Source of the DNA: Aldrovandia affinis
Taxonomy: Eukaryota; Chordata; Actinopteri; Notacanthiformes; Halosauridae
DNA length: 64,000 bases
Assembly: GCA_029706075.1 (NCBI GenBank)
Contig: JAINUG010000395.1
Span: 372,001-436,000, forward strand
Reading direction: 5' to 3'
Positions 12,802 through 25,900 of this stretch are shown piece by piece. The translations under genes were made by a program, and so were the position numbers. Numbering within the stretch: the stretch's first letter is position 1; every line of letters begins with the position of its first letter. The notes beneath the pieces were generated by a model that ran no database searches, was not told the DNA's origin, and saw only the letters and a program-made list of their open reading frames with translations.

Positions 12802-15159
12802 GTTGTAGATGGAAACGCAAGATAATTTGTAATTAGTAAATGTTAGTAACGTAATCAAAATCCCTAACGTTAGTAGATTAGTTGGTTAGTACTATATACA
12901 CATAACTAATATGTACAGATAGAAAGAAAGAAAGAAACAGTAAACAAAATAGGAAATAAGGCAGAAACCTGTATAGCTGAAATCACACGAATAGTGCAAC
13001 AACAAAGACAAGGAGTGGATTACCAAATAAACAGGGAACACAGACAGACGGGAAACTGACGTGAATGATAAGTGAATACTGAGAACATAATAAAATACAA
13101 AAACAAGCAGAACACAAAATAGCAAAACATAACAAGGATATCAGGAAAATGCTTCATCGGTGGACCACTGAATGCTAAAGACTATTATTTTCAACCAAAA
13201 TAAATGTGCCAAATGACCCCACAAATGACCAAACAAACAAAAGGTTGACCTGTGGTCAGCTCAATGCCACAAGCACCACGGAAGGCACTATAATGTGGAT
13301 GGAAGTGCTGGAATTACAAGCAATGGTGTGGTAACCTTGAGTGATTCGGTACGATGGTGCAATTTTCTTGCTAAATGTGACAGAAATGAAAGAGGTTGCT
13401 TTACTGATTAAATGAATCAATCTTATGTTGTAGCTTGATCGCATACAGATCCTGAAATAATTCTGATCTTAGTAATTATTTTAGAAAATGTTAGTCATAT
13501 GCAGACTGTAGGGCTTTCTTTAGTAAACATTGTGGTTGTGGTAGGGGAGGGATTGTAAGAATTTGGTCTGTGTAGTCTGTGTAACAGACTAAAAGCATAC
13601 CATTATTGTTTGTAGTGTTTGGTGGTCTGATGTTTTGCAGTTCTTTGCTGTTGGGTGCATTGAATCACCTCCTGAATCTTAAGCTTTGACCCTCGAATAC
13701 ACCCTGAGCAGTGAGAGCTGCTGTCTTCTCAACAGTGTGTGTTGCTTTATTTAATATAACAAAGTACATTGTTAAGCCACAGCAACCCATCCATGTTTTA
13801 ATTACATAATTAATGTTGGAAAATGCTTTCCAACACTGCTTATGAATATCATCCACACCATTTAAAATGGTTTTTGACCATTTTTATCAATAGCCCCTAA
13901 TATAACAAAATTCGCAATTTATTCATAACCAAGTAAGATGAAAACCCTGTCTCACTGACACAGATAGAACTGCCAGATCTTTGAGGAAGTGGTTCTAACT
14001 AAGTATTGCACATTGATACCTTTTTGTGCATCTGATTCACTCAGGGTTTACATTGTTGACCCTCATTCTTACACACTTGAAAGCAAATACTACACTCAGT
14101 ACTGGATTTTGGTTAGCTGGTCCACGACTGGTCCATGACCAGTCAAGGCAATGAATTGGATAATTGTGGAAAAAACAGATTTAATTGTTTCCTGAATTCT
14201 GACAACTTTGGCAGTCTCCACAAAAACATGACGCTCAAACAGTTATTTAGTCATGCAGTGCTCGAGTTCAAACTCCAGTGAGTTTGGTCTAGAGGAAGAT
14301 AGGACATTTTCTGTTTAGACAGTGAGATGGGAGTGGAGGAAAGAGGTTGAGTTTGAGAGAGGCCTTTATTCTGAGAGTCCCCTCTCCCTCGTTGCCCTGC
14401 TTGCTATCCCACACCTTGGAATTTCCTCCAATTTTGAGGAAGGAAATAGCATGACCATCTGCATTCTCCCTCTGCTGAACTACTGAACAACTATTTTTAC
14501 AAGTAGCATATTCCTTTGGCTGTCTGCCCTCAGTCTCCTCTCCACCCTCCTATCCTAACTTCTATATCCCGAATTATTTTCATAGGCCTGTCATTGTCAT
14601 TGCTGCCTCTGTCTGTTTGGGAGAGTGCACATAAGCACTCTCCTCCTTAGAGCATGCTGCCAGCTGCGGCTCCTTTTCGCATCACTGTCCAGCACCTGAC
14701 CTGCGCATTCCTTGCATCGGAGGGGTGCACTCCATGCAAGCTGGTCCAGGCAGACTGCAGGCACCCGATTGATCAAAGGAGTCATTGGCACTTCATGAGA
14801 TTACAACAATCCTGCTAACTGAAAACCTCACTGCCTGTGGAACACGACGACCAATAATTAATCACTCTGTGGGGCCTTCAGCCACAATTGTAGATTGTTT
14901 ATCCAAAAATCACTCAGTCCACTTTTGGTCAAGGGACTTGAGTGAGTTTTGGAAAAACACTCTTCAATTGTCACTGGACCAGCACCGTCAGGTTTCAATA
15001 ACAGACTGTGGGGTGCATCACACACCAAAACCCATTGTTTTAGAAAGATGAGCCACTTGAAAGCCCATCTTACCCTAACTTGAACATAGGTTATGAAATT
15101 GAGGGAAATCAACAAAAATAAGCATAGAGTTTGCTAAGCAGCATTGTAATTCCAATTGG
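12802..15159. other. Non-coding
   Basis: Strand-asymmetric, A-rich DNA at 12880-13140 may be more repeat material. Nothing else was recognised. Confidence 0.5.
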
Positions 15160-15590
15160 AACTGGGTGTTATGGTCAGATGAGACCAAAATGTTCTCAAA
15201 ATGTTTTCACATTGCATTTTGGGTCAGAAGAAGGACAGTTATGTTGAAAAGAATGGCATACTTATGGTAAAATATGGTGTTGGATCTTTGATGTTATGCG
15301 GTTGTTTTGGAACCAAAAACCTAGTTCCCTCTTCCATGAAGCTGAAACTTGACCACAAATGGGTCTTTTGGCAACACAATGATCCCAAGCATGCCTCAAA
15401 ATCAACCAAGAAATAATAATGACCATTTTGCAATGGCCATCTCAGCCTCTAGACTTGGCTGAAGAAAAATGAAGAAAGATGTATGGTTTGAATTGAAAGG
15501 GCAGTCCACAAGTGCTGAATGAAGGATCTGAAGAATCTTGAAAGATTCTGTATGGATGGAGGAATGGTTCCACCCGAATATGTTCACCTG
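15160..15590 (+). pseudogene. Tc1-like transposase remnant (C-terminal half)
   Basis: Fragments in shifting frames read VLWSDETKM (first catalytic Asp), YVEKNGILMVKYGVGSLML and LKLDHKWVFWQHNDPKHASK (the QQDNDPKH motif with an Asp changed to His), then a degraded WPSQ...DL motif. Frameshifts and stops break it. The N-terminal DNA-binding region and terminal repeats were not recognised. Confidence 0.75.
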
Positions 15591-15867
15591 TTTATCTCAT
15601 AAAACACTATAGAACTATTATCTTGTTGTTAAATCTTTTTCTCTGAGCAATTGTATTAGTATAATATAATAAAAAATTCCAATAAACTTTCTCCTACATT
15701 TAAGACCCCACATTTTGGCTAGTGATTTTTGGCAAGGCCTATGCCCCTAGAGATGAAAAATGGGTGTTAGCCTTGGTACTTGGCACTGGTAGCTTACTCT
15801 GTGCTATCACCCTTTATTTTAACCCTCATTCTCATCCACCTGTAGCATACATTTAATTTAAAACTAC

Positions 15868-16066
15868 ACTTAATCTATTCAAGTTTAGCAAAAGGAGACT
15901 GAGGGGGGATTTGATTGAAGTTTTTAGATTCATACAAGGGATTAACAAAGTGAACTAAGTGATTGTTCAGTATGCAGAACAAGAGGTGGAAATTTGTTAA
16001 AGTTCAATTCCACACAGAGCCTAGATGGGCCAAATGGCCTGTTCTTGTGATTATGTATTATTTTCT
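15868..16066 (+). mobile_element. LINE 3' fragment (CR1-like)
   Basis: Reads like the degraded end of a CR1-type ORF (near RLRGDLIEVFRF, then codons resembling the RTRGHRWKL region) and finishes with the familiar GATGGGCCAAATGGCCTGTT and a TTCTTATATTCTTG tail. Recognised from memory of such ends in vertebrate genomes. Confidence 0.55.
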
Positions 16067-16663
16067 TATATTCTTGTCACTGTCAACAAAGACACTCAGA
16101 CTCCAGGGGGCACACCACAATTCAGCCTGAGGTCTGGTGCTATGAAGAGATATTATATTACAGCAGAATATCAGAGTGCAATTGAGAGGGATGATGTGGG
16201 GAACCAAAACAGACCCTCATCATGCAGATCGGTAAGGGGCAAGAGTTTAAAAGGAAGCTGTAACTGCACAGCCAAATCACATTTGCTGAAAATTAGGAGC
16301 TTATCAGCATCTCTACTGCGAAGGCAGCATCTCTGGTTATGACCCAGCAAATGTGAAGACCCAAAATATCTGCTTGTAAGTGGCCTGAGACTGTGAGAGG
16401 GGAAATGCTGAAAATGGGAATGAAAGTGCAAGTTTGACCTTGATGACAAGTATAATTATTAAGCACACATGGGTGTGACAAGGGTGTGTCCATAATCTCC
16501 TTAAATAAATATTTAAAATTGTTAGAAATAGAATTAGTCTCCATGGCAACAGCATGTTAGGAAGTGATGGCCCCCAACATTCTAATGGAAGTCAATAGTG
16601 TTCCACTGTAGGATTTACAAAGCAGATTAAGTTGTTCAACAATGTAAATATTCATTTGAAGTA

Positions 16664-17700
16664 AAATTAATTTTTATTTATATAGCACACTTTAAAATAT
16701 AAAGAAATCTCAAGGTGCTTTACAACAGATACCATTTAAAAACAACACAAAGAGAGAAGGGAGGAAGAGAGCAATACAAATACATACAATCTAATTGTTC
16801 TATACACATAATAAAATAAACAATACACATCATTATTTTTTTCTTAAAAGGAGGGGCTGAAAAGCTGGTATGGGTGTTCATTGTGTGGTTTTGTGCAATT
16901 TAAAGTGAAGTTTAGTGGTTTGGAAAAGAAGAGATGAAAAGGTGAGTCTTAAATTCTGTCTTGAAAGTGGTGAGAGAGCTGGAAGTCCTGATGTGATATG
17001 GGAGCTAATTCCAAAGGAAGTAGATGGGGTTGTTTCCAGTGATGGTTTTAAAGGTGTGGAGAATAATTTTTTAATTGATCCGAAATTAAACAGGTAGCCA
17101 GTGAAGAGCGGCCAGAATTGGGGTGATGTGGTTTGATTTTCTTGTCCTGGTGAGAATACAGGCAGCACTGTTTTGTATGTACTGTAGGCATTGAATGGTT
17201 TTGGATGGTAAACCGGCAAACAGAGAGTTACAGAAATTAAGTCTAGATGAGATGAATGCGTGGACCAGTTTTTCTGCGTCGGGCTTGCTAAGGGATGATC
17301 GTAATCTAGCAATGTTTTTGAGATGAAAGAATTAGGTTTTGCAAGTGCTGTTGATGTGGGCTTCAAAGGAAAGTGCAGAATCAAACTTAACTCCAAGATT
17401 AGTGACTATGGCAGAGAGGGGAATGGAATGTCCGTTAACTGAGATAAATAGGTTGCCAGCCTTTTTGGTTTGGTGTGGGGTGCCAATAAGAATGGCTTCA
17501 GATTTGCTGCCGTTGAGTTGTAGGTAGTTATTGTGCATCCATGTCTGGATTTCATTGAGACAGGTGGTGAGTCGTGAAATGGCCAGGTGGGGGTCAGGGG
17601 AGGTTTGTAGGTAGATTTGCGTGTAATCAGTGTAACAGTGAAAGGAGATGTTGTGGTGTCTAAATATGGAACCAAGGGGAAACATGTACATGAGGAAGAG
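16664..17700 (-). pseudogene. LINE reverse transcriptase fragment, reverse strand
   Basis: The minus strand encodes FHCYTDYTQIYLQTSPDPHL, then WMHNNYLQLNGSKSEAILIG and VTNLGVKFDSALSFEAHINS, a reverse transcriptase C-terminal half. The catalytic YADD box reads YTDY, so it is inactive. Frame changes near 17340 break the following segment, which decays toward a 3' tail near 16670 (ATTTATATAGCACACTTTAA, complement of a common LINE end). Confidence 0.75.
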
Positions 17701-17974
17701 GATGGTAGTAGTACATATAATATATCCTTTGAATTGTATTTTAAAATACTCACTAAATATACCATTATCATTCTTTTAAAAAATTACTAGGTCTCGTTTC
17801 TATACAATTTACTGCATCGTCACCCTTTTAAGAACCCAAATATAGAGAAATGGGTCAGAGGTCAACCATTGGATAGCTGTGAGTCTAAGCTTTACAGTGA
17901 CATATGATTATTTGGTGTTCTGTTTATCATTTTCTGTTTGGGACTGTAAATATAGGTCTAATAGTAAATGTATG

Positions 17975-18096
17975 AAAATGGTGGACAGGAATAAAGGATA
18001 AAAGAAAGGGTGAGTGGAAAATGCCAATTGTGAAGCGCTGTGTGACAACCTGTTTGTAAATGGCGCTATACAAAAATAAAGATTGATTGATTGATA
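17975..18096 (+). mobile_element. LINE/SINE 3' tail ending in GATT repeats
   Basis: Sequence GTGAAGCGCTGTGTGACAAC followed by GGCGCTATACAAAAATAAAG and three GATT units is the widespread fish retroposon 3' end with a short tandem tail. The rest of the element is not recognisable. Confidence 0.6.
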
Positions 18097-18106
18097 GTGT
18101 AAGAGT

Positions 18107-18190
18107 TGGTTCTGCCTGCAGTGAGTTTCAAACCACAGAACTCGATGCGACAAGAGAGACGATTAGCCCACTGAGCTAAAGTCTCAAGTC
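18107..18190 (-). repeat. tRNA-derived SINE head, decayed
   Basis: The minus strand contains TTAGCTCAGTGGGCTAATCG (A-box-like) and TGGTTTGAAACTC (B-box-like) at tRNA spacing, but no acceptor stem. This suggests a remnant SINE promoter rather than a tRNA gene. Confidence 0.45.
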
Positions 18191-18281
18191 CCCAATTCTG
18201 GGAACTAATCATACTCTTGTCGATGTGCAAAGTTATTGTACATTTTCCATCTCTAGGGGCATAGGCCTTTCCAAAAATCAC

Positions 18282-21200
18282 CATGAGCCTTCGTCCACCC
18301 AGATAATACAGACTGACTAATTTCCAATTAGGCTCATGGACTAATTGTGAAAAATAAGATTCAATTATATTGAAATATCCCTCCCCCAATTCAAAAATAA
18401 ATAAATGAAAAAAATGTTATCTAGGAGAGAGACAGATAGCACCATTTTCTGGTATGTGGAAGCTTGCCATGTCCACAACACTTGTCACAAATGGGCAAAT
18501 ATTATAAAACATTAAAATGACTAGTCAATTGGTTACAACACTTGTAAACAAACAGTGGGTATCTATAAAAAATATAAACATTAAAATGCTCAAATGTTTT
18601 ATCTCCAAAGTATTAATTACAAACAAATATTTAAAACATTAAAATCAAATGTTTTTGTCATACCAGACATTTGTTATACATTTATACATTTGTTTTAGAG
18701 AGAGAGCAAGAGAGAGAGAGACTAGCATGAAGAGGGGGACTAGCAAGGGTCTTGTCTCTGGAGAATGGAGGATTTCTGAGGTGATGTTCAGACAGGAACA
18801 GACTTCTCAGAATCCATCAAAGCCACAGCGTCATACTGAACACAGAGCCTTGGGAAGCATAGTTCCTTCAAGTAACATCACAGCTGTATATTTTTGTAAG
18901 GAGCTGGACGGCAGCAGTCCCAGCAGGACATTCACTTTTCCACTGTTTTTTCCCCCTCCTTTCCTGCCATTCCCCAGCATGCTGAGTCAATCCACGAATT
19001 TGCTGGAAGCAGGTTTTTCTATGTTATTTTTATTTATTTATTTTAGTTGGTGGAACACTGCTAACTCTGTTCACATATGTGTGGTGCTCATCAGTCCCAC
19101 AGACATTGCATTTTCCCCAGTCTTCTTTGGCCAAGACAGCCAAGTGTTTCTCTTGGCTGCACTTGAGAGAAAGTAAGTCCTCTTCAAGTCATCTGATCTG
19201 CCCAACATACCTATCTATACATTCATGTCAGCATACTGTTCCTCATCTACTGTTCAGGAAAGCTTCTATTTGAAGCTTCTTACTAGCATGCATGGGGTAA
19301 AATGAATACAAGTAGAAAATAAAGTATATTGAACTTGACTGTTTAGAACACACGCTGTAATGGGCATTAGTTGTCCTTCACTGAAAGGAAAAAGGTTTGT
19401 AAAAACGATTTGTGCATTTGAATCTCTGTTTGATTACAATTGATTTTTTCTGTAATAAAATGTCTACTCAATAAATCCTTCATGATATATTTACTCATTC
19501 GTTTAATAGAACGTTAACGGTCTGTTTTAAGATATCTAATTATCTCTGATATCTAAGTTCTGAGTCTCAGAAAGTGCATGGGAATTTCACCTGCTGGTGT
19601 CACAGGATAACACATTTATGTTAGTCTGATATGATTGACCTTGTTTGCCCTGTTTTTCAATAGGCATTGCAGAGCAAATGTTTAACTCGTTCACAAAGGG
19701 TCAGTAGTTACATATTCATTCTAGAAATCCAGAGTGTAGAGAATGATAAATGATGCATAAATATTTTTCCCCATGCAACCTGCAAACATATAGCCTACTG
19801 CATTATAGCAAATATAACCATTTCTAATAACAAGGTTAAAAATGGTATTAATCCCTAAACTCAAAAATAAAACAAGAGTAAGATGGAAACTCCGATATTT
19901 TACAACCTTAAGTACTACTTTTTTCCTGGGGCTGTGTGGAAGAGTGCTGCTGTTGGAAGACGAAGTCCCATTTATTACTGTTTTCCCCAAAGCAAAACCA
20001 TTCCCGATGAGTCGACAGTGTGCTGTCCAATCACATCGTGGCATCTGGGGTACCTTTGTGGTGCTTTGACCAGTCAGGATCGGGTGGGAGGTAACATTAG
20101 TACAACATTCCAATTTTTTAATCTTTTATATTATATGCAGAAGGAGCGAGTAAATAGCTGATGAGAAACGAGCTGTACGTTAACTGGATTTTGGCAAAAG
20201 GGGATCATAAAAGTAAGTCGCAAGTTTTGCTAATTTCTACAAGAGTTAATTCCGTAGAATGCATTATTTAGCAGAAATCATGGAGTGCGAAGATCAGTAG
20301 ACATCACTAGAAATCCACAAGAGCTGGCAACAGTCAACTTGAGCATTTCCCAGCTAGCTAGCACTGACGAACTCTTTGTTACTACAGCTACACAGTCAAC
20401 TGCGTCTATGCCCGTATCGTAGTTTCTAATGTTAGTTACCGGTTGATATGTAGTAGTCTGATACGGGCTTGGCTACATAAGGAATTCAAATGTCCCATCT
20501 TTTATTTTTTTCAGGACAGCTAGAAAGTGGATGAAGCATGACATTTCTGTCAAGCTAGCGAGAGTTACCAGTGCCATTAACTTTTGTGACGTGATCAGTG
20601 ACCCATCTAGCGATCTAACAGTTAACCCCATATAGTGTTTTTTCAACCAGGTTGACTTGCAACAAACTACAGTAGTGTGTAAATTGGCGATTTTGTGTCC
20701 ATGTGAATGTGGCGTTTAATGTTGCATATAACTGATATACAATTCGAAATACTATTTTATAAATGCAGAGGCACTCACGGGCTGACGCGGTGATTTCCAT
20801 GGTAAACGCGCAACTGCGATCATGGATTTAAAGGAGGGTGTGCCGCTCCTTGGTGCAATGTCATTCTAGCGATAGCAACATCCATCCCCCGCTTTAGACA
20901 GTGGACAACTTTGCAAACATCACAAAGAGCGGAAGCGCAACATCGTCTTGTGTAGTTTAATGGCCAGCGTCACAAAACATCGTTTTGTGGTTTTAGAAGA
21001 ATTTAAACGTTGGCTAATAATGTAAAGAGGTTATGATCGGAGGTCAGAGTTTGAACCTCAGGGGGCCGTCTTGCCCATGTGGTCCGGGCTGCAGGGTTTT
21101 GAGGATAAAAGTAGGCAACACCGACAATCTCCACTGTATATTGCAGAAGTTTGATTTTAAGTAAAGCTAATGTAATAAAATATCGGATTATTATGTGGGT

Positions 21201-22216
21201 GGTTTTTAAAGCATTTCAAACAGGAGTTAACAACATGTGAACTTCTTAAGAAATGTGTCATGTAATTTCCTTGATTTAATTTACGCATCCCGATTAGAAA
21301 ATTATAGTTTTGCCAGCGTTCAGCGGAACATAAATGTAGCTTATACACGGCATTCCCCTTTTAATTACATTAGTTAACTAACCAAACCCATTGGACTGGC
21401 CACATGTTTATTCAACTATGTCGTTGCAATTTAAAAACCGATGTCCAGTGCCTCGCTACATCAACAATATATTCTTCCATACTGCAACAACGTGTTTTCA
21501 AAACTCCATTGAAGTAGTATTTTACTTTATTTTGTTCGTGAACTTTGGTATCTTCTCTCCGTAGAGTAGGCTATCCTATGTGATTGATGCCATCAATGAT
21601 ACCAGATTCGTCAGCACGTGTACTACGTTAGTTTTAATTACTACATTTGTTTACGTGGCAGCTCTGTACAGGTCACTTCATAAATATAGCCTAGATCGAG
21701 CATGTTTATCAACCAACTTATCACATTTTACAGCTCGATAATATGATCGCTAATTTTTTTAAAGCCTGCAGGCTGTGAAAAATCAGCTTAGTCATGGTAC
21801 ACATTTATATAGTCATAAGGTTGCTTGCTATTTCTGCTTTAATTCTTTCCCGAAGCGAAAAGGCTGACGCACTTCTTGCACAGTGGCTGGGCTAGTCGCT
21901 GGTTTTTGAGAGAATTGACGAGGCACAAGGTCACACATTGCGGTAGTCGGAGTCTAATGACAACCATAAATGATTGCTTAAATAAGAAATGCGCAGTAGT
22001 AGGTGTGTTCTCATTGCTAAATGCATGAAAGTAAAGGTAGGTCTCAATTGATTTTAAATATCTGCTTCTTAGATGAGGAATAGTATGTATTAAAGGTAAT
22101 GAATTATGATTAGATGATCCATTGGTTAGACTGTAATAGAGCCTAGATCATGATATAATGAATTGAGCTTTATCACGAACCTGCAGATATTTTATGGCCT
22201 TTGACATGGTATAGCC
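18282..22216. other. Non-coding, one possible promoter
   Basis: The longest frame, 18649-19176 (175 codons), is low-complexity and shows no family. The candidate promoter is at 20008-20211, with CpG-containing sequence to about 20990. Confidence 0.5.
20008..20211 (+). promoter_or_regulatory. Possible promoter and first exon, weak evidence
   Basis: A CCAAT box (TGTCCAATCAC, about 20026) is followed by an AT-rich TATA-like stretch (TTTTATATTATATGC) and then AAAAGTAAGTCG, a strong donor at about 20211. No coding sequence is present. Such a layout would fit a distal 5' exon of pls3 (about 21 kb first intron), but could be chance. Confidence 0.2.
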
Positions 22217-22517
22217 TACAGGTAACTGCCAAAATAAAGGAAGCGCCAACATAAAATTGGGCATTGGGTAACGACAAGCTGCCAGAACAGCTTCATTGTA
22301 CCTTGGCATAGATTCTACAAGTGTCTGGAACTCTATTGGAGGAGTGACTGAGACGGCCATGGCATATGGTTTACTTGGTTTTCATTCCCATCAAACCATT
22401 CAGTGACCATTCCTGCCCTGTGGATAGGGGCACTGTTATCCTGTGGAAGCACCTGCTTCCGATATACATTGTATCCCTCATTTACTTGTGTTTCCTTTAT
22501 TTGGGCAGTTACCTGTA
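22217..22517 (-). mobile_element. Deleted Tc1/mariner-type element with terminal inverted repeats
   Basis: TA at each end flanks inverted termini beginning CAGGTAACTGCCAAAATAAA. On the minus strand, pieces of transposase remain: WFDGNENQVNHMPWPSQS fused directly to PPIEFQTLVESM and EAVLAAC. The segment with the third catalytic acidic residue is lost, leaving 297 bases between the TAs. The same family occurs at 40443-40967. Confidence 0.8.
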
Positions 22518-22805
22518 TGTCAGAGCCCCGTTCTGCCAACCCCTGTTCTTGAGTGAGGCAGACCTGAAAGCTCACATGAAAGGGCTATTATAATGCATGT
22601 GCTCACCTAACCAGTTAATCTGGGTAAACCTCCCACAGACCACACAATCTTATTATCACTCATTTACATCTTCACCTATCGCCCATCACCCTCTCTGCAG
22701 CCCACACCTACCCTCCTTTGTGTTGCTGGGGTGGATAATGGGGGTGGCTCAATGCAGGTTTTTCAGGCTCTTTATTTAGGTCTGACCAACTGATTTCCTA
22801 GCTGC

Positions 22806-22945
22806 ATCCATAGCTGTAACACTGGGAAGGAAATGGTTAGTAAATTATTATTATTATTATTATTTTGTTTTAATAAGGTGTAAGCAAGGATACATATACA
22901 AGAAGTGTTGAGCAAGTAGGCAGTGGTGATGACAATTGGGTAGAT
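22806..22945 (-). repeat. Second copy of the LINE 3' family, internal part
   Basis: Matches 4474-4590 (TGTAACACTGGGAAGGAAA, then GATACATATACAAGAAGTGT and GGCAGTGGTGATGACAAT) but lacks the common 3' tail. An ATT repeat has expanded within it. Confidence 0.7.
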
Positions 22946-25900
22946 TTAGGGACACTTGCGTTACTCAAGATTAAAAATAAATGCAGTACGACATACTGCG
23001 TTGCTTTGGTAAAGTAGATTAGATCAGTCTGTCCATTTTTAAACTGATAGTGATGTAAATTCTGATATAATTTTGATATGAAAACATTATTAGTAATATA
23101 TGTTTTACAAAAGACACAGTTACTAAGGGGGGACACATTGGCTGCTGATAACTGCAAACCTATTATTTGGTTGGTCACGCCTAGTCGACAGAGACTTATT
23201 GTCAGCCCTCCAGCCACATTTGTTTTGGATGCTTTCACCTCTATGGGGAAAAAACATTGAAGCTTTTGGTCACTAGAGCTTTGTCAGAGTGTTGTGTATA
23301 CATCTAGGCTACTGCATAGAAACAGCATACAGTTGACATAAAGCTCACCTGTGCACAATAAAATGCGAAGCCCCTGAATATAGGTCAGTCATTACAAGCC
23401 ACATTTTCATTATCTGAGAGATACATACTAGCATTGATTCAACGTGTTCATATTTGAACAAGTTGAATCTACATATTTGTATACAATATTTACAGTTCAA
23501 AGAAGTAATAATTCACAGAAGTGTGTAAATATTAAGAATACACTGAATGCTTGTGTCTACATCACTGTTTAAGACCAGTCTAGTTTTTAAAGGCCACTGC
23601 CAACTGGGCCAACAACAAGCGACCAGGAAATTCACCTGGGTTGCCATATGGAGATTGAGGAAAGGACTTGTCAGTCCTGTCTGCCTTGTGGCATCATATT
23701 CTGTAACAGGATGGTCCACTGTACCTGGCAATTATCAGACCGAACTGGTTGTGGGCCATACTGTTAATGTGGAGGCATTTAAAGGACCACAATGGAAATA
23801 AATTGGCTTTTTGCGATGTGCATTAATGTGATGTCATGTATCAAGGGTATTTGTGTTCACATTTTGTATATCTATTCCTTTCTAAATTGTCAAATAATAC
23901 TAACTAACAAACTAAACCAAAGAAGGAACGCATCAGTTACGGTGAAGAAGTCACCGGCATGGCGTGCAATGGCTGTCGGCTAGAGGGAATTAAATGTGCT
24001 TTTCCACAGAACTGAAGAAACTGGCAGCCGTTATGAGGAACTCTATATGGGTACCAGGCTTCGTAAGGGTCTCTGGCCCACTGATAGTATTATACGTTTG
24101 GCTTAACCTTCAATGATACAGCATGCTGTGGCAGAGCCACATTTCCCCAAAAAACAAAGAGGCCTTGGCTTTGGGTTCTTTGCTGTGGTCAGGCAGGAAT
24201 GACTTAGCTGGGTTTCTACAATTGAGGTGGAAAACAAGCCTTAAAAGGTACGGTGTCTCTCTGACTTTGCTGACCGAGGCGAAGGCACGAGAGCATGAAC
24301 TCCTGCTGCGGCTTTTGAAAAATATTCCAGTGTCTGGCATAGTAACCAAACCGGCAGGTGTGTGTAGAGTTGGCCTCCTTGAGGCGTGGCATTGCTGCAA
24401 CTATGCCCATACCTGGAAGACTTCCCCTTAGCCCTCATGCACTGTGGTGCATCAGCGCACGGGGGGCATGTGCGCTCTCCTCTGGTGCGTGGCCTGCAGC
24501 ACGTCAGGACAGCTTGTTCCCTACTGCAGTGCTCGCACAGTGATTGATCTGTTGGGAGGCAGGTGGCCTTCTGCTGCTGGCAGTGTCACGCATGCTAAGC
24601 AGTGTCTGGCGCTGTCCTCACAGAGGCGGCGTGTCTCAGAGGCGACCGCTGAGGTTTTTCCCCCGCTTGCCTCCTCGCCCTCAACGTAAACGTTTGTGTG
24701 TTGTGTTCGTTTTGTCCTTGTTTACTAATGAAACAGCCTCTGACGCAAAAGTATTGTCTGTGTGTCTGGACTTGATTTGTGGTTAAGCGTGGAGGAAATT
24801 AAATGAATCGCCTGTTGTATGGGCCTTTGAAATCCTTTTAACTTTAAATACATAATGAGCATTTTCACTGCGCAGTTAGGTTTGTTTTTAGACAATGGTT
24901 TTTCTAGTCATTTATATTTAGTTCTTTTGAACAGTTTTTGGTGTTGTTCGGTCCAATTGATATTTGCCATTATCCATCTGGGTGGTTGAATGTGTATTTC
25001 CTGAGAATGCGAACAAATGGTACACGGTGTTGCAGTCTGGCTTTAGAATGGCTAGTTTCACTCTGCTTGTGGGTGGCAGGTAGACATCAATGGATTTATT
25101 TGAATTACGTGATGGAGGAAGCAGCACATATCAGGTGTTTCTCAAAGCTGCCAGAGACGGGCTGGACCATAAGGAGGGACAGGGACAAGGATGGACATTT
25201 GGGCATTTCAGTCTCTGTGCTGTGGCCAGGGCCTTGCGTCACTATGTGGGCTGGGGTATTTGAGTGACTGTGAGGGTGTAGTTGGTTCTCAGTGATGCAT
25301 GTGGCAACACACAGGATTTAAAGATAACTTGGGCAGTTCCGAAGTTCTGACTAAAGAAAGCCACCAGGATATCTTGAGTGGCAACCTCCCGACTAAAGAA
25401 ACAGGATAACTGTGAGGATATCTTTAGTATGCATTGCATGGGCAGGTCGGGATAAAAGTGACCACGCCCTGGTGCACACGCTTTCACTGTGCTTATGTTT
25501 TCCCTGACAGGATTGTGAAATGTTATCAGGTATCTTAAGTGATGGGGTCCTGGTTTACCCTGAGTGTGAAGGTTCAGTTTTCGGGTCATCAGATTGTGTA
25601 GAGTAAAAGTGATGTCTGTGATTTCATGATTGCTTGCTTTGGCATAGCCTACTTTTTGGGTGCAGAATGACATTGGAATTATACAGAATGGCTGATTTCA
25701 TCAGTCTTTACTGACAGTCTGTCCTGGTTGCCAACACTGAGATGTAGGAGAGTACAACAGGTCCCTCTGTACCGCATAGCCTTAGTGTTCTGAGTATAAT
25801 TGGTCTGAAAAAACTTAATTTGGGGTATTATTTACAGCTAAATTGCTGAAGTATCTGGATAGTGTACTTTGTTGTGGGTGATGAATTGGAATGAGTGCAT

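Noticed and set aside
12522..13125. Overlapping minus-strand hydrophobic frames resembling membrane proteins
   Set aside because: Overlapping frames in a T-rich strand (complement of A-rich DNA), partly within an LTR-like block. Composition alone explains the hydrophobicity.
18649..19176. 175-codon open frame, one of the longest outside transposons
   Set aside because: Low-complexity start, no family resemblance and no splice-supported partner exons. A donor-like GTAAGT near its end is not enough.
25242..25673. 143-codon minus-strand frame
   Set aside because: No recognised motif and no splicing context; the length is within chance for a 64 kb window.
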